NCBI GenBank assembly: GCA_964436465.1
Contig: CAYTCV010000047.1
Coordinates: 1-14,870, forward strand
DNA: 14,870 nt
Direction of reading: 5' to 3'
Source: RBG-13-66-14 sp964436465
GTDB taxonomy: Bacteria; RBG-13-66-14
The notes below the pieces were generated by a model. It was not told the origin of the DNA, made no database searches, and was given only the letters and a program-made list of their open reading frames with translations. Below are positions 5,820 through 13,359 of this stretch, piece by piece; position 1 is the first letter of the stretch; the number at the start of each line of letters is the position of its first letter. The position numbers and the translations under genes are program-made.

Positions 5820-8216
5820 TTAGTGTCTCGAGCCTATGATTACGGCGAACTTCCCTATCGAGGTACCGAGGCCGGAATCGGTGGCGTCTATGTGGTAGAT
5901 GTAAACGCCGGACGCCACTTCCATGTTGTTGCGGGACTGGAGGTCCCACCACTCGGTCCCGGAGGTCTGGTTGTTGTGCTCGAGGATGTCCACCAGGTCG
6001 CCGGATATCGTGTAGATGCGGATGGTGCAGCGGTCGGGCAGGTTGGTGAAGGCCAGCTTGCGCTCGACGATGCCCGTCACCGAACGGGACTGCCAGTCAA
6101 CCCCGCCGATATAGGGGTTGGGCACCACCATCACGTCGTCCAGGGTGTTCCTGTTGCCGGTGGTCAGCGTCACCTGGACGTAATTGGCACGCACGCCGCC
6201 CTCGAGCGAGGGGTACGGGTCCTCGCCGATTTGCTCGTTGTAGAAGGGGTGCGCGCCGAAGTCGAAGGAAACGACGGCGTAATAGTAGGTGAAGTGGTAG
6301 CGCGGCGGCTCGGGCTTGGGGACGTCGTAATCGTCGGCCCAAGTGTCGTCACCGCCGCGTGAGGTGTAATCCACCCACTTATCCCAGTTGGCGTAGTGTT
6401 CCCCGTCGTCGATGTACTCGTAAACCCGGTTCCCGGTGCCCGGGGCGTACTGAATATCGTCCCAGTTGTTGAGCTGGTTGTACTCGTACCGGACATCCGA
6501 GAGGTCGGGGTGGGTGGGATGGCCGGGGCCGTGGTAGCCCGGGGCCTTCCAATACTCGCCGCCGTTCCAGTCGGAGGTGTCGTTGATGTCTTTATCCCAC
6601 CAGGACAACAGGTCGCGCACGTACACGGGCTCGTCCGTGCCCGAATCCTCATACCAGCGCTTGAGGTCGGCGCCGTCGCCGAGCTGGTCCAGCGTCGAGG
6701 CGCGGTAGAGACGGTAGCCCTCGAAGTCGATTTGGTCGTTGGAGCTAACGTCGGGCAGAACCTCGATGTTGTCGGTGAGGTTGATTGCGGGGTCCCAGTG
6801 GAGGATGACCGTGCCGTTGAAGACTCCGGCGGACAGAAGCGCACTCTTGGGCGGCGAGAGGACGACGAAGTCGTCAACCTCGTCCCCCTGGCGGGGGTCG
6901 TCGAACTTGCCGTTGAATCCCAGAGCGTCCGCCAGGGCCTGGTCTGCGTTCGCCCGCATTCCGTTGCGGTGGTTTCCGATGACGAAGCAGTTGCGCACCT
7001 CGAGCACTTCTCCGGGTTGCATACCCGCGCCGGACATGTCCTCGAAGGGGCCGATAGCCGGGCAGATGCGCCAGTCGTAGGCGGTGGTTATCTCCTCGAA
7101 GGTCCCGACGTCCACCATGTAGGCGAATTTGTAGGCGTCGTTCTCCGGGTCGTTGTTGATGTCCCAGGAGTGCTGGCTGGTGACGATGTACTCACGCTCG
7201 GCGGGGCCGCCGGGGTCGATGCAGGCGCGCAGGGGGCGCACCGCGACGAAACCGGGGTAGGGGCCGCCCGTATCCCACTCGGAGTCGAACATGTAGCTCA
7301 TCATGCGCGGCGCGGCGTTCTGGAAATTCGAGTCACCGGCGAAGTGATCCCAGTAGGGCTGGGTGGTCGCGTCGCCGTCAATCTCCATGGGGAAGTTGAC
7401 GGAGTCGTACTCGTCGGGGATGCCGTCCGCCCCCGCAACCCAGGTGACGTTGTTGTAGAGGTCGCCGTCACCGAAGGGCTCGCCGGAGCCTTGCCCGAGC
7501 TGGGTGCTGTTGCCGTCGAACTGGGCCAGGTCGTTGCCGGAGGAGACCCCGCCGCCGACGTCGCAGTCGAAGGCGAAGGCCATGTACGTCTCGGGGTCGA
7601 GCTCGGAGGCGCCCGTATAGCGCAGGTAGTAGTAAACGGTGAGCCACTCGTCGTGACCCGGGGCGCTCCAGCCCATGGACTGGGAAACAACCTCGAGCCC
7701 GATGACGATATCCGAGCTCTCGTCGGTCATGTACCAGTGGCCGTCCTGGTCCGAGACGCGCGAAGGCACGTTGGTGCGCCAGTAATCACTCATCCAGCTG
7801 TAGTCGGTGCCCTCCTGCGGCCCGAAGGACGAGGGGAGCGGGAAGGCCGAGCCGGGGTCGGTGTTGTATATCGGCGATTTCGGATACCAGTCGAACTCGT
7901 ACTGCGCGTAGTAGACGTGGATGACGGTCTCCTGGTTGCCGAACCACGGCGAGCCGGTGTAGTTGTATTCAACGCCCGAACCGAGAGGCCACTCGCCGTT
8001 GGGGACCACGTCTCCCGCATCGATGTTGCCGCAGTTGAACACCGTGTTGCCGAAGTTGCCGATGTTGTGGACATAGCTCATGGTGCGGTAGTTGCCGTCC
8101 GGTTCAACCTTGGTGAGCGAGCGGGCCGTCACGCCGCTTGAACCGACCGACACCACCCCCACGACGAAGGCCATCAGTGCCAGGGCTGAAAGGCCGATTT
8201 TAAGTTTCAGCTTCAC
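5820..8216 (-). CDS. Large secreted protein with FN3-like domain and type IX (Por) secretion-like C-terminal domain
   Basis: The 798-residue protein begins with GTG at 8216; AGGAGG eight bases upstream is the strongest ribosome binding site in the block. A basic, hydrophobic signal peptide covers about 1-31. The N-terminal 440 residues are rich in Tyr, Trp, Asp and Gly and match no family I recognise. From about 450 to 645 there is a fibronectin type III-like part (GTVILHWDP, FEGYRLYRAS, YYYAVVSFDFG). The C-terminal 100 residues have the pattern common in FCB secreted proteins: VVPNPY, CTIRIYTISGDLV, WDL, ASGVYIYHIDA and a final GKFAVIIGSRH, resembling type IX sorting or FlgD-like tail domains. 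It lies between a TonB-dependent receptor and a PorV-family gene, so it is probably a surface-anchored or released partner of the receptor, delivered via the PorV-like protein. Its ligand or activity is unknown; no catalytic motif is visible. Confidence 0.82.
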   Translation of the reverse strand: MKLKLKIGLSALALMAFVVGVVSVGSSGVTARSLTKVEPDGNYRTMSYVHNIGNFGNTVFNCGNIDAGDVVPNGEWPLGSGVEYNYTGSPWFGNQETVIHVYYAQYEFDWYPKSPIYNTDPGSAFPLPSSFGPQEGTDYSWMSDYWRTNVPSRVSDQDGHWYMTDESSDIVIGLEVVSQSMGWSAPGHDEWLTVYYYLRYTGASELDPETYMAFAFDCDVGGGVSSGNDLAQFDGNSTQLGQGSGEPFGDGDLYNNVTWVAGADGIPDEYDSVNFPMEIDGDATTQPYWDHFAGDSNFQNAAPRMMSYMFDSEWDTGGPYPGFVAVRPLRACIDPGGPAEREYIVTSQHSWDINNDPENDAYKFAYMVDVGTFEEITTAYDWRICPAIGPFEDMSGAGMQPGEVLEVRNCFVIGNHRNGMRANADQALADALGFNGKFDDPRQGDEVDDFVVLSPPKSALLSAGVFNGTVILHWDPAINLTDNIEVLPDVSSNDQIDFEGYRLYRASTLDQLGDGADLKRWYEDSGTDEPVYVRDLLSWWDKDINDTSDWNGGEYWKAPGYHGPGHPTHPDLSDVRYEYNQLNNWDDIQYAPGTGNRVYEYIDDGEHYANWDKWVDYTSRGGDDTWADDYDVPKPEPPRYHFTYYYAVVSFDFGAHPFYNEQIGEDPYPSLEGGVRANYVQVTLTTGNRNTLDDVMVVPNPYIGGVDWQSRSVTGIVERKLAFTNLPDRCTIRIYTISGDLVDILEHNNQTSGTEWWDLQSRNNMEVASGVYIYHIDATDSGLGTSIGKFAVIIGSRH

Positions 8217-8271
8217 GGAGATTTCCTCCTTGCTGAGAACGGTGAATGTTTACGACAAGACCGGGTAATGC

Positions 8272-8319
8272 CCTTGGTGAATCCAAGGCGGGTCGGGGCC
8301 GACAGTTCGACCCCGACCC
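8272..8319 (-). promoter_or_regulatory. Two adjacent hairpins between receptor and secreted-protein genes
   Basis: GGGTCGGGG (8290-8298) pairs with CCCCGACCC (8311-8319), a perfect 9-bp stem. Immediately next to it CCTTGG (8272-8277) pairs with CCAAGG (8283-8288). Both lie in the 110-bp gap after the receptor stop codon. Neither is followed by a T tract on the minus strand, so read-through into the secreted-protein gene is likely. They may set the relative mRNA level of the two genes by stabilising the receptor transcript end or by partial termination. Confidence 0.5.
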
Positions 8320-8326
8320 TGGCTGT

Positions 8327-10993
8327 TTAGAAGGAAACGCTGCCGCCGACGCGGAGCTGGAAGGGCTCGTCGTAGACGTTCATATCATCCCACGGTCCGT
8401 TCGCATCGCCGTAGAGATAGTAGAAAGCCGTCCAGTCGCGGTTGTTGCCCGTGCCTTCGTCGGGTCCCAGGTTGCTCACGTTCCAGCGGTCGAAAATGTT
8501 GAGCGCTTCAACGAAGAGCTGGAACTGCATACCCCACATGTTTATGTTGTAGTTGACCTTGGCGTCCAGATTCATGGACCAGGGCATGCGTTCGGAGTTT
8601 ATGTTCTTCTGGGTGCCCTGCTCGACGGGAGGCGAGTACGGCGTGCCGGAGCCGAAGCTGAAGTTAAAGTTGGCGCCCCACGTATCGGCATCGCGGAAGT
8701 CGAGCATCAGGTTGACGGTGTGGGTCACGTCCCAGTCCAGCAGGTTGGCTTCCAGCGGGAGGTTCCAGCCGTAGTACGAGTAGTCGTACCCCTGACGCCA
8801 ATCCGAAGACAGGCCCCGGGCGATGGAGTAGGTGTAGGCGATTTTCGAGCTGAACCAATCGGTCCATGTGCCGTCCAGGACCAACTCTACGCCGCGGACG
8901 TTACCCCAGTCGGAGTTGGTCGTCCGGGTGTAGTTCCACAGGCCCAGGGGGTGGTCGTAGCGGATGGTGTCAAGCTGCCCGGAGACGTCCTTGTAGAAAC
9001 CGGTGATGTCGAGCAGCACCGACTTGGTGAACAGGTGCTGGATACCGATTTCGTAGGAGATGGTCTTTTCGGGCTTCAGGTCCGGGTTGCCGAAAATCGG
9101 GTACGCACCGGCCGGCTTTTCGTAGTTGCCCATGTAGAGGTAGCGGAAGGCCGGCATCTGGAAGAAGTGTCCGTAGGAGAAGTGGAGCTTGTCGAACTCC
9201 GAAATCGGATGGGCCACGCCCAGGCGCGGTGAGAGCTGGTACTTGGCCTCGGCATCCACCCGGGGGATATCCTGGAAGGTCTCGTACTGCGAGTCGGGGT
9301 CCGAGTCCTGGGAATCCATCGGGTTCTCCGGGTAGTTGGTGTTGGGGTCGAAGTAGTCGAAGCGGAGACCCAGATTGATAATCATCTCGGAGTAGTCCAT
9401 CTTGTCCTGTACGTAAACCGCCCCCTGCCACGGGAAGACGTGGTATTTGTCGCCGTAGGTGTTGGAGGCCAGGGGCTGGCGCTGGAAGAGGTCCACATCG
9501 AAGTTCGTGTATTCCAGACCGGCCTTGATGAGGTTGTGCTCGTCGAGCTCGGTGGTGAAATCGCCCTTGCCGGTCCAGATTTGCTCCTTGCGGGTCTCCC
9601 AGATGCGCATGTCGCCTTTGGTGTAGAACCAGCCGTCGGGGCCACCCTGGCGCCAATCCGTGTCGTAGTCTTCCCACCACTTCATGTCGCCGTATTGGTG
9701 TTCGCCCCAGGCGTCACCGTTGTTCCAGACCTGGATTTCCTGACCGGGGTTGTCGGGGTCGTTTTCCCAATGCCAGTCATCTTCGCCCCAGCGGACGCCG
9801 TAATGGTACCAGGAGTTGAAGTAGTTGACGCGGAAGGTGTAGTAGGTCTTCTCGTTTATCATGTGTTTCCAGATACCGCTCGCCTGATAGGAGTCGCGCC
9901 ACAGGTGGTACATGTTGTCCAGGCAGTACTGGTACTGGATGTCGAAGAGCGGGCGGTAGAGCTGGTTCAGGGAGCCGGAAAAGGTCAGGGACATGTCCTG
10001 GGAGAAGTTGAACCGCAGCTTCGTCTGGGCGTTATACTCCCAGCGGGGGCGCGGCATTATCAACTGCGTTCCGGTCTCCGAGTAGTCGCCGGAGAGGAAG
10101 AAGGTCATAAAGCTGCCAATCGGGCCGCCGACTGACCCCTCGCCTTTCCAGAAGCGTCCCTGGCGGGTCCGGGTGGTCCAGGTGGTGGGGACGGAATCCC
10201 AGTCGGGCTGACCGGTGGCTTCCAGCACCTTCTGGGAGCCGAATTCCTTGGTGCTCTGGTAGAGCTCCTGCCGGAAGCGGACCATTCCCTCGTAGCTCTT
10301 GGTGCTACCGGCCTTGGTGGTGATGTTGATGACGGCGGACTGGGCGTTACCGTACTCGGCGGAGAATGTCCCCGAGATGATGCTCATCTCGGCGATAGCG
10401 GAGTTGTTGACGCTGGAGGCGGCGTACCCGGTCACGGGGTCCAGAATCGGCATGTCGTCCACCATGTAGGTGATTTCGGTGGCGCGACCGCCGCGGACGT
10501 GCATGAATCCGTCGTCGTTGGTGACGCCTGCCTCGTTCTCCATCAGGTCGTAGAAGTTGTCCGCCGGAAGCTGCTCGATATCCTCGGCCGTGATGTAGTC
10601 GATGGAGGTCGTCAGGCTGGGCTCGATGAGGCGGTGCTCTGCATGTACCGTGATGGTCAGCACCGTCTCCGCATCGGGACGCTTCATGGTGAAGTTGACG
10701 TTGCGCCGCATGTCGGTGAGGAACGGAATCTCGACGTAGGTGAAGTCCACGAACCCGGGAGCCGAGCAGGTCACGTTGTACTGTCCGGGCGGAACGTCAC
10801 TCCGGGAGAAGTACCCGTCCTCGTCGGAGGTGGCGTGGATGTCCGTGCCCTCTATCCGAATCGTCGCAAAGGCGATAGGCATACCGCTTTCGTCTGCGAC
10901 GATGCCGGATATCTGCGCCGTGTTGCCGGCCAGTGCGGGCGCGACAATCACCAGGCAGATGCAGAGGGCCAGGGCCGCTTTAGTGCGATTCAT
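8327..10993 (-). CDS. TonB-dependent receptor with carboxypeptidase regulatory-like N-terminal domain
   Basis: This outer-membrane receptor, 888 residues, would import or bind a ligand using energy from TonB. A signal peptide (about 1-22, ending APALAG) leads to a carboxypeptidase regulatory-like domain at about 24-105 (ISGIVADESGMPIAFATI, DEDGYFSRSDVPPGQYNV). A possible TonB box follows near 110-125 (ETVLTITVHAEHR), then the plug at about 125-230 (EDIEQLPADNFYDLM, HVRGGRATEITYMVDD, SAEYGNAQSAVINITTKAG). The barrel fills the rest and ends in VGGSVSF with the terminal phenylalanine. ATG 10993 is chosen over an in-frame TTG six bases upstream because GGGAGG then has ideal spacing. Residues 391-479 hold 12 tryptophans, in what looks like a very large extracellular loop. 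It heads the minus-strand block; no SusD-like lipoprotein accompanies it. The ligand is unknown. Confidence 0.93.
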   Translation of the reverse strand: MNRTKAALALCICLVIVAPALAGNTAQISGIVADESGMPIAFATIRIEGTDIHATSDEDGYFSRSDVPPGQYNVTCSAPGFVDFTYVEIPFLTDMRRNVNFTMKRPDAETVLTITVHAEHRLIEPSLTTSIDYITAEDIEQLPADNFYDLMENEAGVTNDDGFMHVRGGRATEITYMVDDMPILDPVTGYAASSVNNSAIAEMSIISGTFSAEYGNAQSAVINITTKAGSTKSYEGMVRFRQELYQSTKEFGSQKVLEATGQPDWDSVPTTWTTRTRQGRFWKGEGSVGGPIGSFMTFFLSGDYSETGTQLIMPRPRWEYNAQTKLRFNFSQDMSLTFSGSLNQLYRPLFDIQYQYCLDNMYHLWRDSYQASGIWKHMINEKTYYTFRVNYFNSWYHYGVRWGEDDWHWENDPDNPGQEIQVWNNGDAWGEHQYGDMKWWEDYDTDWRQGGPDGWFYTKGDMRIWETRKEQIWTGKGDFTTELDEHNLIKAGLEYTNFDVDLFQRQPLASNTYGDKYHVFPWQGAVYVQDKMDYSEMIINLGLRFDYFDPNTNYPENPMDSQDSDPDSQYETFQDIPRVDAEAKYQLSPRLGVAHPISEFDKLHFSYGHFFQMPAFRYLYMGNYEKPAGAYPIFGNPDLKPEKTISYEIGIQHLFTKSVLLDITGFYKDVSGQLDTIRYDHPLGLWNYTRTTNSDWGNVRGVELVLDGTWTDWFSSKIAYTYSIARGLSSDWRQGYDYSYYGWNLPLEANLLDWDVTHTVNLMLDFRDADTWGANFNFSFGSGTPYSPPVEQGTQKNINSERMPWSMNLDAKVNYNINMWGMQFQLFVEALNIFDRWNVSNLGPDEGTGNNRDWTAFYYLYGDANGPWDDMNVYDEPFQLRVGGSVSF

Positions 10994-11035
10994 TAACAAC
11001 CCTCCCTCGTCAAGTTACGGGGTTCAGCGTACCAA

Positions 11036-11127
11036 GTATCATCGGAAGAAGTGGAGGATGATACCTCTCGTGGACCTCCAAAGATGCCCTTGGACCCGAC
11101 GATGAACCCCGGTTGGGGTGGTCGGTG
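11036..11127 (-). promoter_or_regulatory. Structured 5' leader of the receptor mRNA (candidate regulatory RNA)
   Basis: In the presumed leader, GTATCATC (11036-11043) and GATGATAC (11057-11064) form a perfect 8-bp stem with a 13-base loop. Loop bases 11052-11056 (TGGAG on the plus strand) can pair with CTCCA at 11076-11080, just 5' of the stem in the transcript, which would give an H-type pseudoknot. Further 5', CCGAC (11098-11102) pairs with GTCGG (11123-11127) around an inner CCCC/GGGG stem. I recognise no known riboswitch class; the cobalamin-box pattern often found before such receptors is not evident. Confidence 0.35.
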
Positions 11128-11169
11128 CCCCTTTCAGGAGAGCCCACGCAGTCTATGCAAGCGTATTTA

Positions 11170-11198
11170 AAGGTAATACAGCCGGAAACATGTGTCAA
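11170..11198 (-). promoter_or_regulatory. Candidate promoter of the receptor gene
   Basis: On the minus strand a perfect TTGACA (complement of 11193-11198) is followed after 17 bases by TACCTT (complement of 11170-11175). The -35 is excellent and the -10 is poor (three of six). The bases TACCTTTA also resemble the Bacteroidetes -7 element TAnnTTTG with one mismatch. Transcription would start near 11163, leaving a leader of about 170 bases. Confidence 0.4.
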
Positions 11199-11254
11199 GT
11201 AAAAACCTGGCGCGCGGATGCCCCTCAGATAACGCGTTCTCACCACCCAGACGC

Positions 11255-11283
11255 TGGACTGCCGACCGGGTATCTGGTACCAT
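11255..11283 (+). promoter_or_regulatory. Weak candidate promoter of aspS
   Basis: TGGACT (11255-11260) and TACCAT (11278-11283) are separated by 17 bases, each matching four of six consensus positions. Transcription would begin about 25 bases before the TTG start at 11316. The match is modest and could be chance. Confidence 0.28.
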
Positions 11284-11315
11284 CCCCCAGGCTTCTTTCT
11301 CGCGAGGGAACTGTT

Positions 11316-13103
11316 TTGACACTCGATTACACCGGGCGCACCCACACCTGCGGGGGCATCTCGACCGCGGAGCTGGGCGGAACGGTCACTCTCTGCGGCT
11401 GGGTCCGCCATGTGCGCGACCTGGGCGGTATCGTCTTCATCCGCCTTCACGACCGCTACGGCGAGAGCCAGGTCGTCGTCGACCCCGAGCACTCCCCCGA
11501 GGCCGCCCGTGTCGCCGCCGGCTGCCGACTCGAGTACGTCGTGGTCCTCTCCGGCGCGGTTCGCCGCCGACCCGCCGACCAGGTCCGCCCCGACCAGCCC
11601 ACCGGCGAGGTCGAGGTCCTGGTCGACGAGCTGGAGGTCCTCTCCCCCGCCAAGGCCCTCCCCTTCCCCATCGCCGACGAAGCGCCGGTGAACGAGGAAC
11701 TCCGGCTCCGGCACCGCTACCTGGACCTGCGCCGGGGCCCCATGGCCGAGATGCTCCGCTTCCGCCACCGTTTCATGCTGGAGATGCGCAACTGGCTCGC
11801 CGACGCCGGGTTCCTCGAAGTCGAGACCCCGATGCTCACCCGGTCCACCCCCGAGGGCGCCCGGGATTTCCTCGTGCCCAGCCGGGTCTACCCCGGCACG
11901 TTCTACGCCCTGCCCCAGAGCCCCCAGATGTACAAGCAGCTCCTCATGGTGGCCGGCGTCGACCGCTACTTTCAGATTGCGCGCTGCTTCCGCGACGAGG
12001 ATGCCCGGTCCGACCGCCAGGTCGAGTTCACCCAGCTCGACCTGGAGCTGAGCTTCGCCGGCTTGGATGAAGTGTTCGCCGTCACCGAGGGACTCTTCGG
12101 CCACCTCTGGCGGGAGCTCCTCGGGGTGGAACTCCCCGTCCGCTGGCCGCGGATGACCTACGCCGAGGCGCTGGACCGCTACGGCTCCGACAAGCCGGAC
12201 ACCCGCTTCGGCCTGGAGTTGGTTACCCTTTCGGACACCTTCCGCGACACGGAGCTCTCCTTTATTAAGGGGGCTCTCGAAGGCGGCGGCGTCGTGCGCG
12301 GGATTCGCGTTCCCGGCCAGGCCGGGGCCAGTCGTAAAACGCTGGACGCCTGGGAGACCATCGCCAAGTCCGCCGGCGCGGGCGGGCTCGTCTGGGTCAA
12401 GTGGCTCGAAGACGGCACCTGGAACGCCAGCATCAAGAAGTACCTGACGGACGCGGCGGCCGGTGAGCTCATGAAACTGTGCGGCGCCGGTCCGGGCGAC
12501 CTCCTCCTCCTGGCCGCGGGCCCGGCGGGCCGGGTCAACACCGCCCTCTCCCGCCTGCGCCTGGACCTCGGCGAGGAGCTGGGGCTCATCCCCCACGGCC
12601 GCTGGGACGTGCTGTGGGTGGTCGAGTTCCCGCTCTTCGAGACCGACGACCAGGGGCGGCTCACCTCGAGCCACCACCCCTTCACCATGCCCCACCCCGA
12701 CGACCTGGACCGGCTCGAATCCGACCCGCTCTCGGTCCGCTCGGCCAGCTACGATATCGTCATCAACGGGGTGGAGATGGCCTCGGGCAGCCCGCGGATT
12801 CACGACCAGGAAATCCAGCGCCGGATTTTCCGCACCCTGGGGCTCTCCGAGGAGACGGTGCGGGAGCGGTTCGGCTTCTTCCTCGAGGGGCTCTCCTACG
12901 GCACGCCGCCACACGCCGGAATAGCGCCGGGGCTGGACCGGCTCATCGCCCTCATGCTCGGCCGGGAGAACATCCGCGAGGTCATCCCCTTCCCCAAGAC
13001 GCTCAAGGCCTACGACCCGCTCACCGACGCACCCTCGGCCGTGGACCCGGCCCAGCTCACCGAGCTCGGCCTCCGGCTGGAGGAGGATTCGGGGAAGGCC
13101 TGA
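11316..13103 (+). CDS. aspS: Aspartyl-tRNA synthetase
   Basis: This class II synthetase charges tRNA-Asp with aspartate in the cytoplasm. With the TTG start at 11316 it is 595 residues, the usual bacterial length. An N-terminal OB-fold anticodon domain (RTHTCGGIS, TLCGWVRHVRDLGG) covers about 1-105. The catalytic core carries motif 1 (EVETPMLTRSTPEGARDF), motif 2 near 224 (RCFRDEDARSDRQVEFTQ) and motif 3 near 539 (APGLDRLIALMLGREN), with the bacterial GAD insertion between motifs 2 and 3. The TTG is preceded by GAGGGA at proper spacing. The open frame runs 66 codons further upstream to 11118, but that part has no family similarity. The residue after RD is Leu (L36), as in tRNA-Asp-specific enzymes such as that of E. 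coli; non-discriminating enzymes often have His, so this hints at a discriminating enzyme. It is transcribed away from the receptor block and appears unrelated to it. Confidence 0.96.
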   Translation: MTLDYTGRTHTCGGISTAELGGTVTLCGWVRHVRDLGGIVFIRLHDRYGESQVVVDPEHSPEAARVAAGCRLEYVVVLSGAVRRRPADQVRPDQPTGEVEVLVDELEVLSPAKALPFPIADEAPVNEELRLRHRYLDLRRGPMAEMLRFRHRFMLEMRNWLADAGFLEVETPMLTRSTPEGARDFLVPSRVYPGTFYALPQSPQMYKQLLMVAGVDRYFQIARCFRDEDARSDRQVEFTQLDLELSFAGLDEVFAVTEGLFGHLWRELLGVELPVRWPRMTYAEALDRYGSDKPDTRFGLELVTLSDTFRDTELSFIKGALEGGGVVRGIRVPGQAGASRKTLDAWETIAKSAGAGGLVWVKWLEDGTWNASIKKYLTDAAAGELMKLCGAGPGDLLLLAAGPAGRVNTALSRLRLDLGEELGLIPHGRWDVLWVVEFPLFETDDQGRLTSSHHPFTMPHPDDLDRLESDPLSVRSASYDIVINGVEMASGSPRIHDQEIQRRIFRTLGLSEETVRERFGFFLEGLSYGTPPHAGIAPGLDRLIALMLGRENIREVIPFPKTLKAYDPLTDAPSAVDPAQLTELGLRLEEDSGKA

Positions 13104-13125
13104 CGGTTCGCATCCGCAATTAATA

Positions 13126-13154
13126 AGGAGCCCCGGTGAACCCGGTCGGCTCCT
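13126..13154 (+). terminator. Hairpin downstream of aspS
   Basis: AGGAGCC (13126-13132) pairs with GGCTCCT (13148-13154), and CCGG (13133-13136) with CCGG (13142-13145) continues the stem. It starts 22 bases past the aspS stop codon. The nearest T run (13178-13184) is 23 bases downstream, so the hairpin alone is not a textbook terminator. It may stabilise the transcript end or act together with the later signal at 13248-13273. Confidence 0.5.
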
Positions 13155-13247
13155 CCCGCGTTCGCTGGTGGGCGCGATTTTTTTAGCTCCTCGCGCGCGT
13201 ATCATGGTCGTCCCCCGCTACGGGTCTTTATTAGCCCGGAAAATGGC

Positions 13248-13273
13248 GGCCGTCAAGGGTCTCGGCCTTTTTT
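13248..13273 (+). terminator. Probable intrinsic terminator between aspS and the ferredoxin gene
   Basis: GGCCG (13248-13252) and CGGCC (13263-13267) form a 5-bp all-GC stem with a 10-base loop, followed directly by six T (13268-13273). The stem is short, but the arrangement is right. It sits just ahead of the ferredoxin promoter, so it separates aspS from the next transcript. Confidence 0.5.
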
Positions 13274-13297
13274 CCCGCGCGGGTCCCTGCGATTCGG

Positions 13298-13327
13298 TTG
13301 ACGCCGGACGCCCGGGCGTGCTATTCT
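13298..13327 (+). promoter_or_regulatory. Candidate sigma-70-type promoter of the ferredoxin-radical SAM pair
   Basis: TTGACG (13298-13303, five of six) and TATTCT (13322-13327, four of six) are separated by 18 bases. Transcription would begin near 13334, giving a short leader before the ATG at 13360. This placement supports the short ferredoxin form over the longer open frame starting at 13168. Confidence 0.5.
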
Positions 13328-13359
13328 TTATCAACCGCTTAAGAGCGGGGCGGCTGGTT

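Larger units (their letters stand above)
10994..11315. other. Divergent intergenic region between receptor and aspS
   Basis: These 322 bases separate the minus-strand receptor from the plus-strand aspS. On the receptor side there is a candidate promoter (11170-11198) and a long leader with several inverted repeats (11036-11127). On the aspS side there is a weak candidate promoter (11255-11283) and a GAGGGA ribosome binding site (11304-11309). No small coding sequence with a good start could be supported. Confidence 0.6.

Noticed and set aside
6396..8141. 581-codon open frame on the plus strand
   Set aside because: It is the antisense shadow of the secreted-protein gene, with valine/glycine/alanine-rich composition typical of such shadows.
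10994..11200. Cobalamin riboswitch upstream of the receptor
   Set aside because: I could not find the conserved B12-box pattern or the expected core arrangement; only generic inverted repeats are visible.
11010..13205. 731-codon open frame on the minus strand across aspS
   Set aside because: It is antisense to a clear aspartyl-tRNA synthetase. The composition is a mirror of GC-rich codons, with no domain pattern and no ribosome binding site.
13168..13359. 64-codon N-terminal extension of the ferredoxin
   Set aside because: It contains a terminator-like hairpin and the candidate promoter, and the added residues do not resemble any ferredoxin N-terminus.
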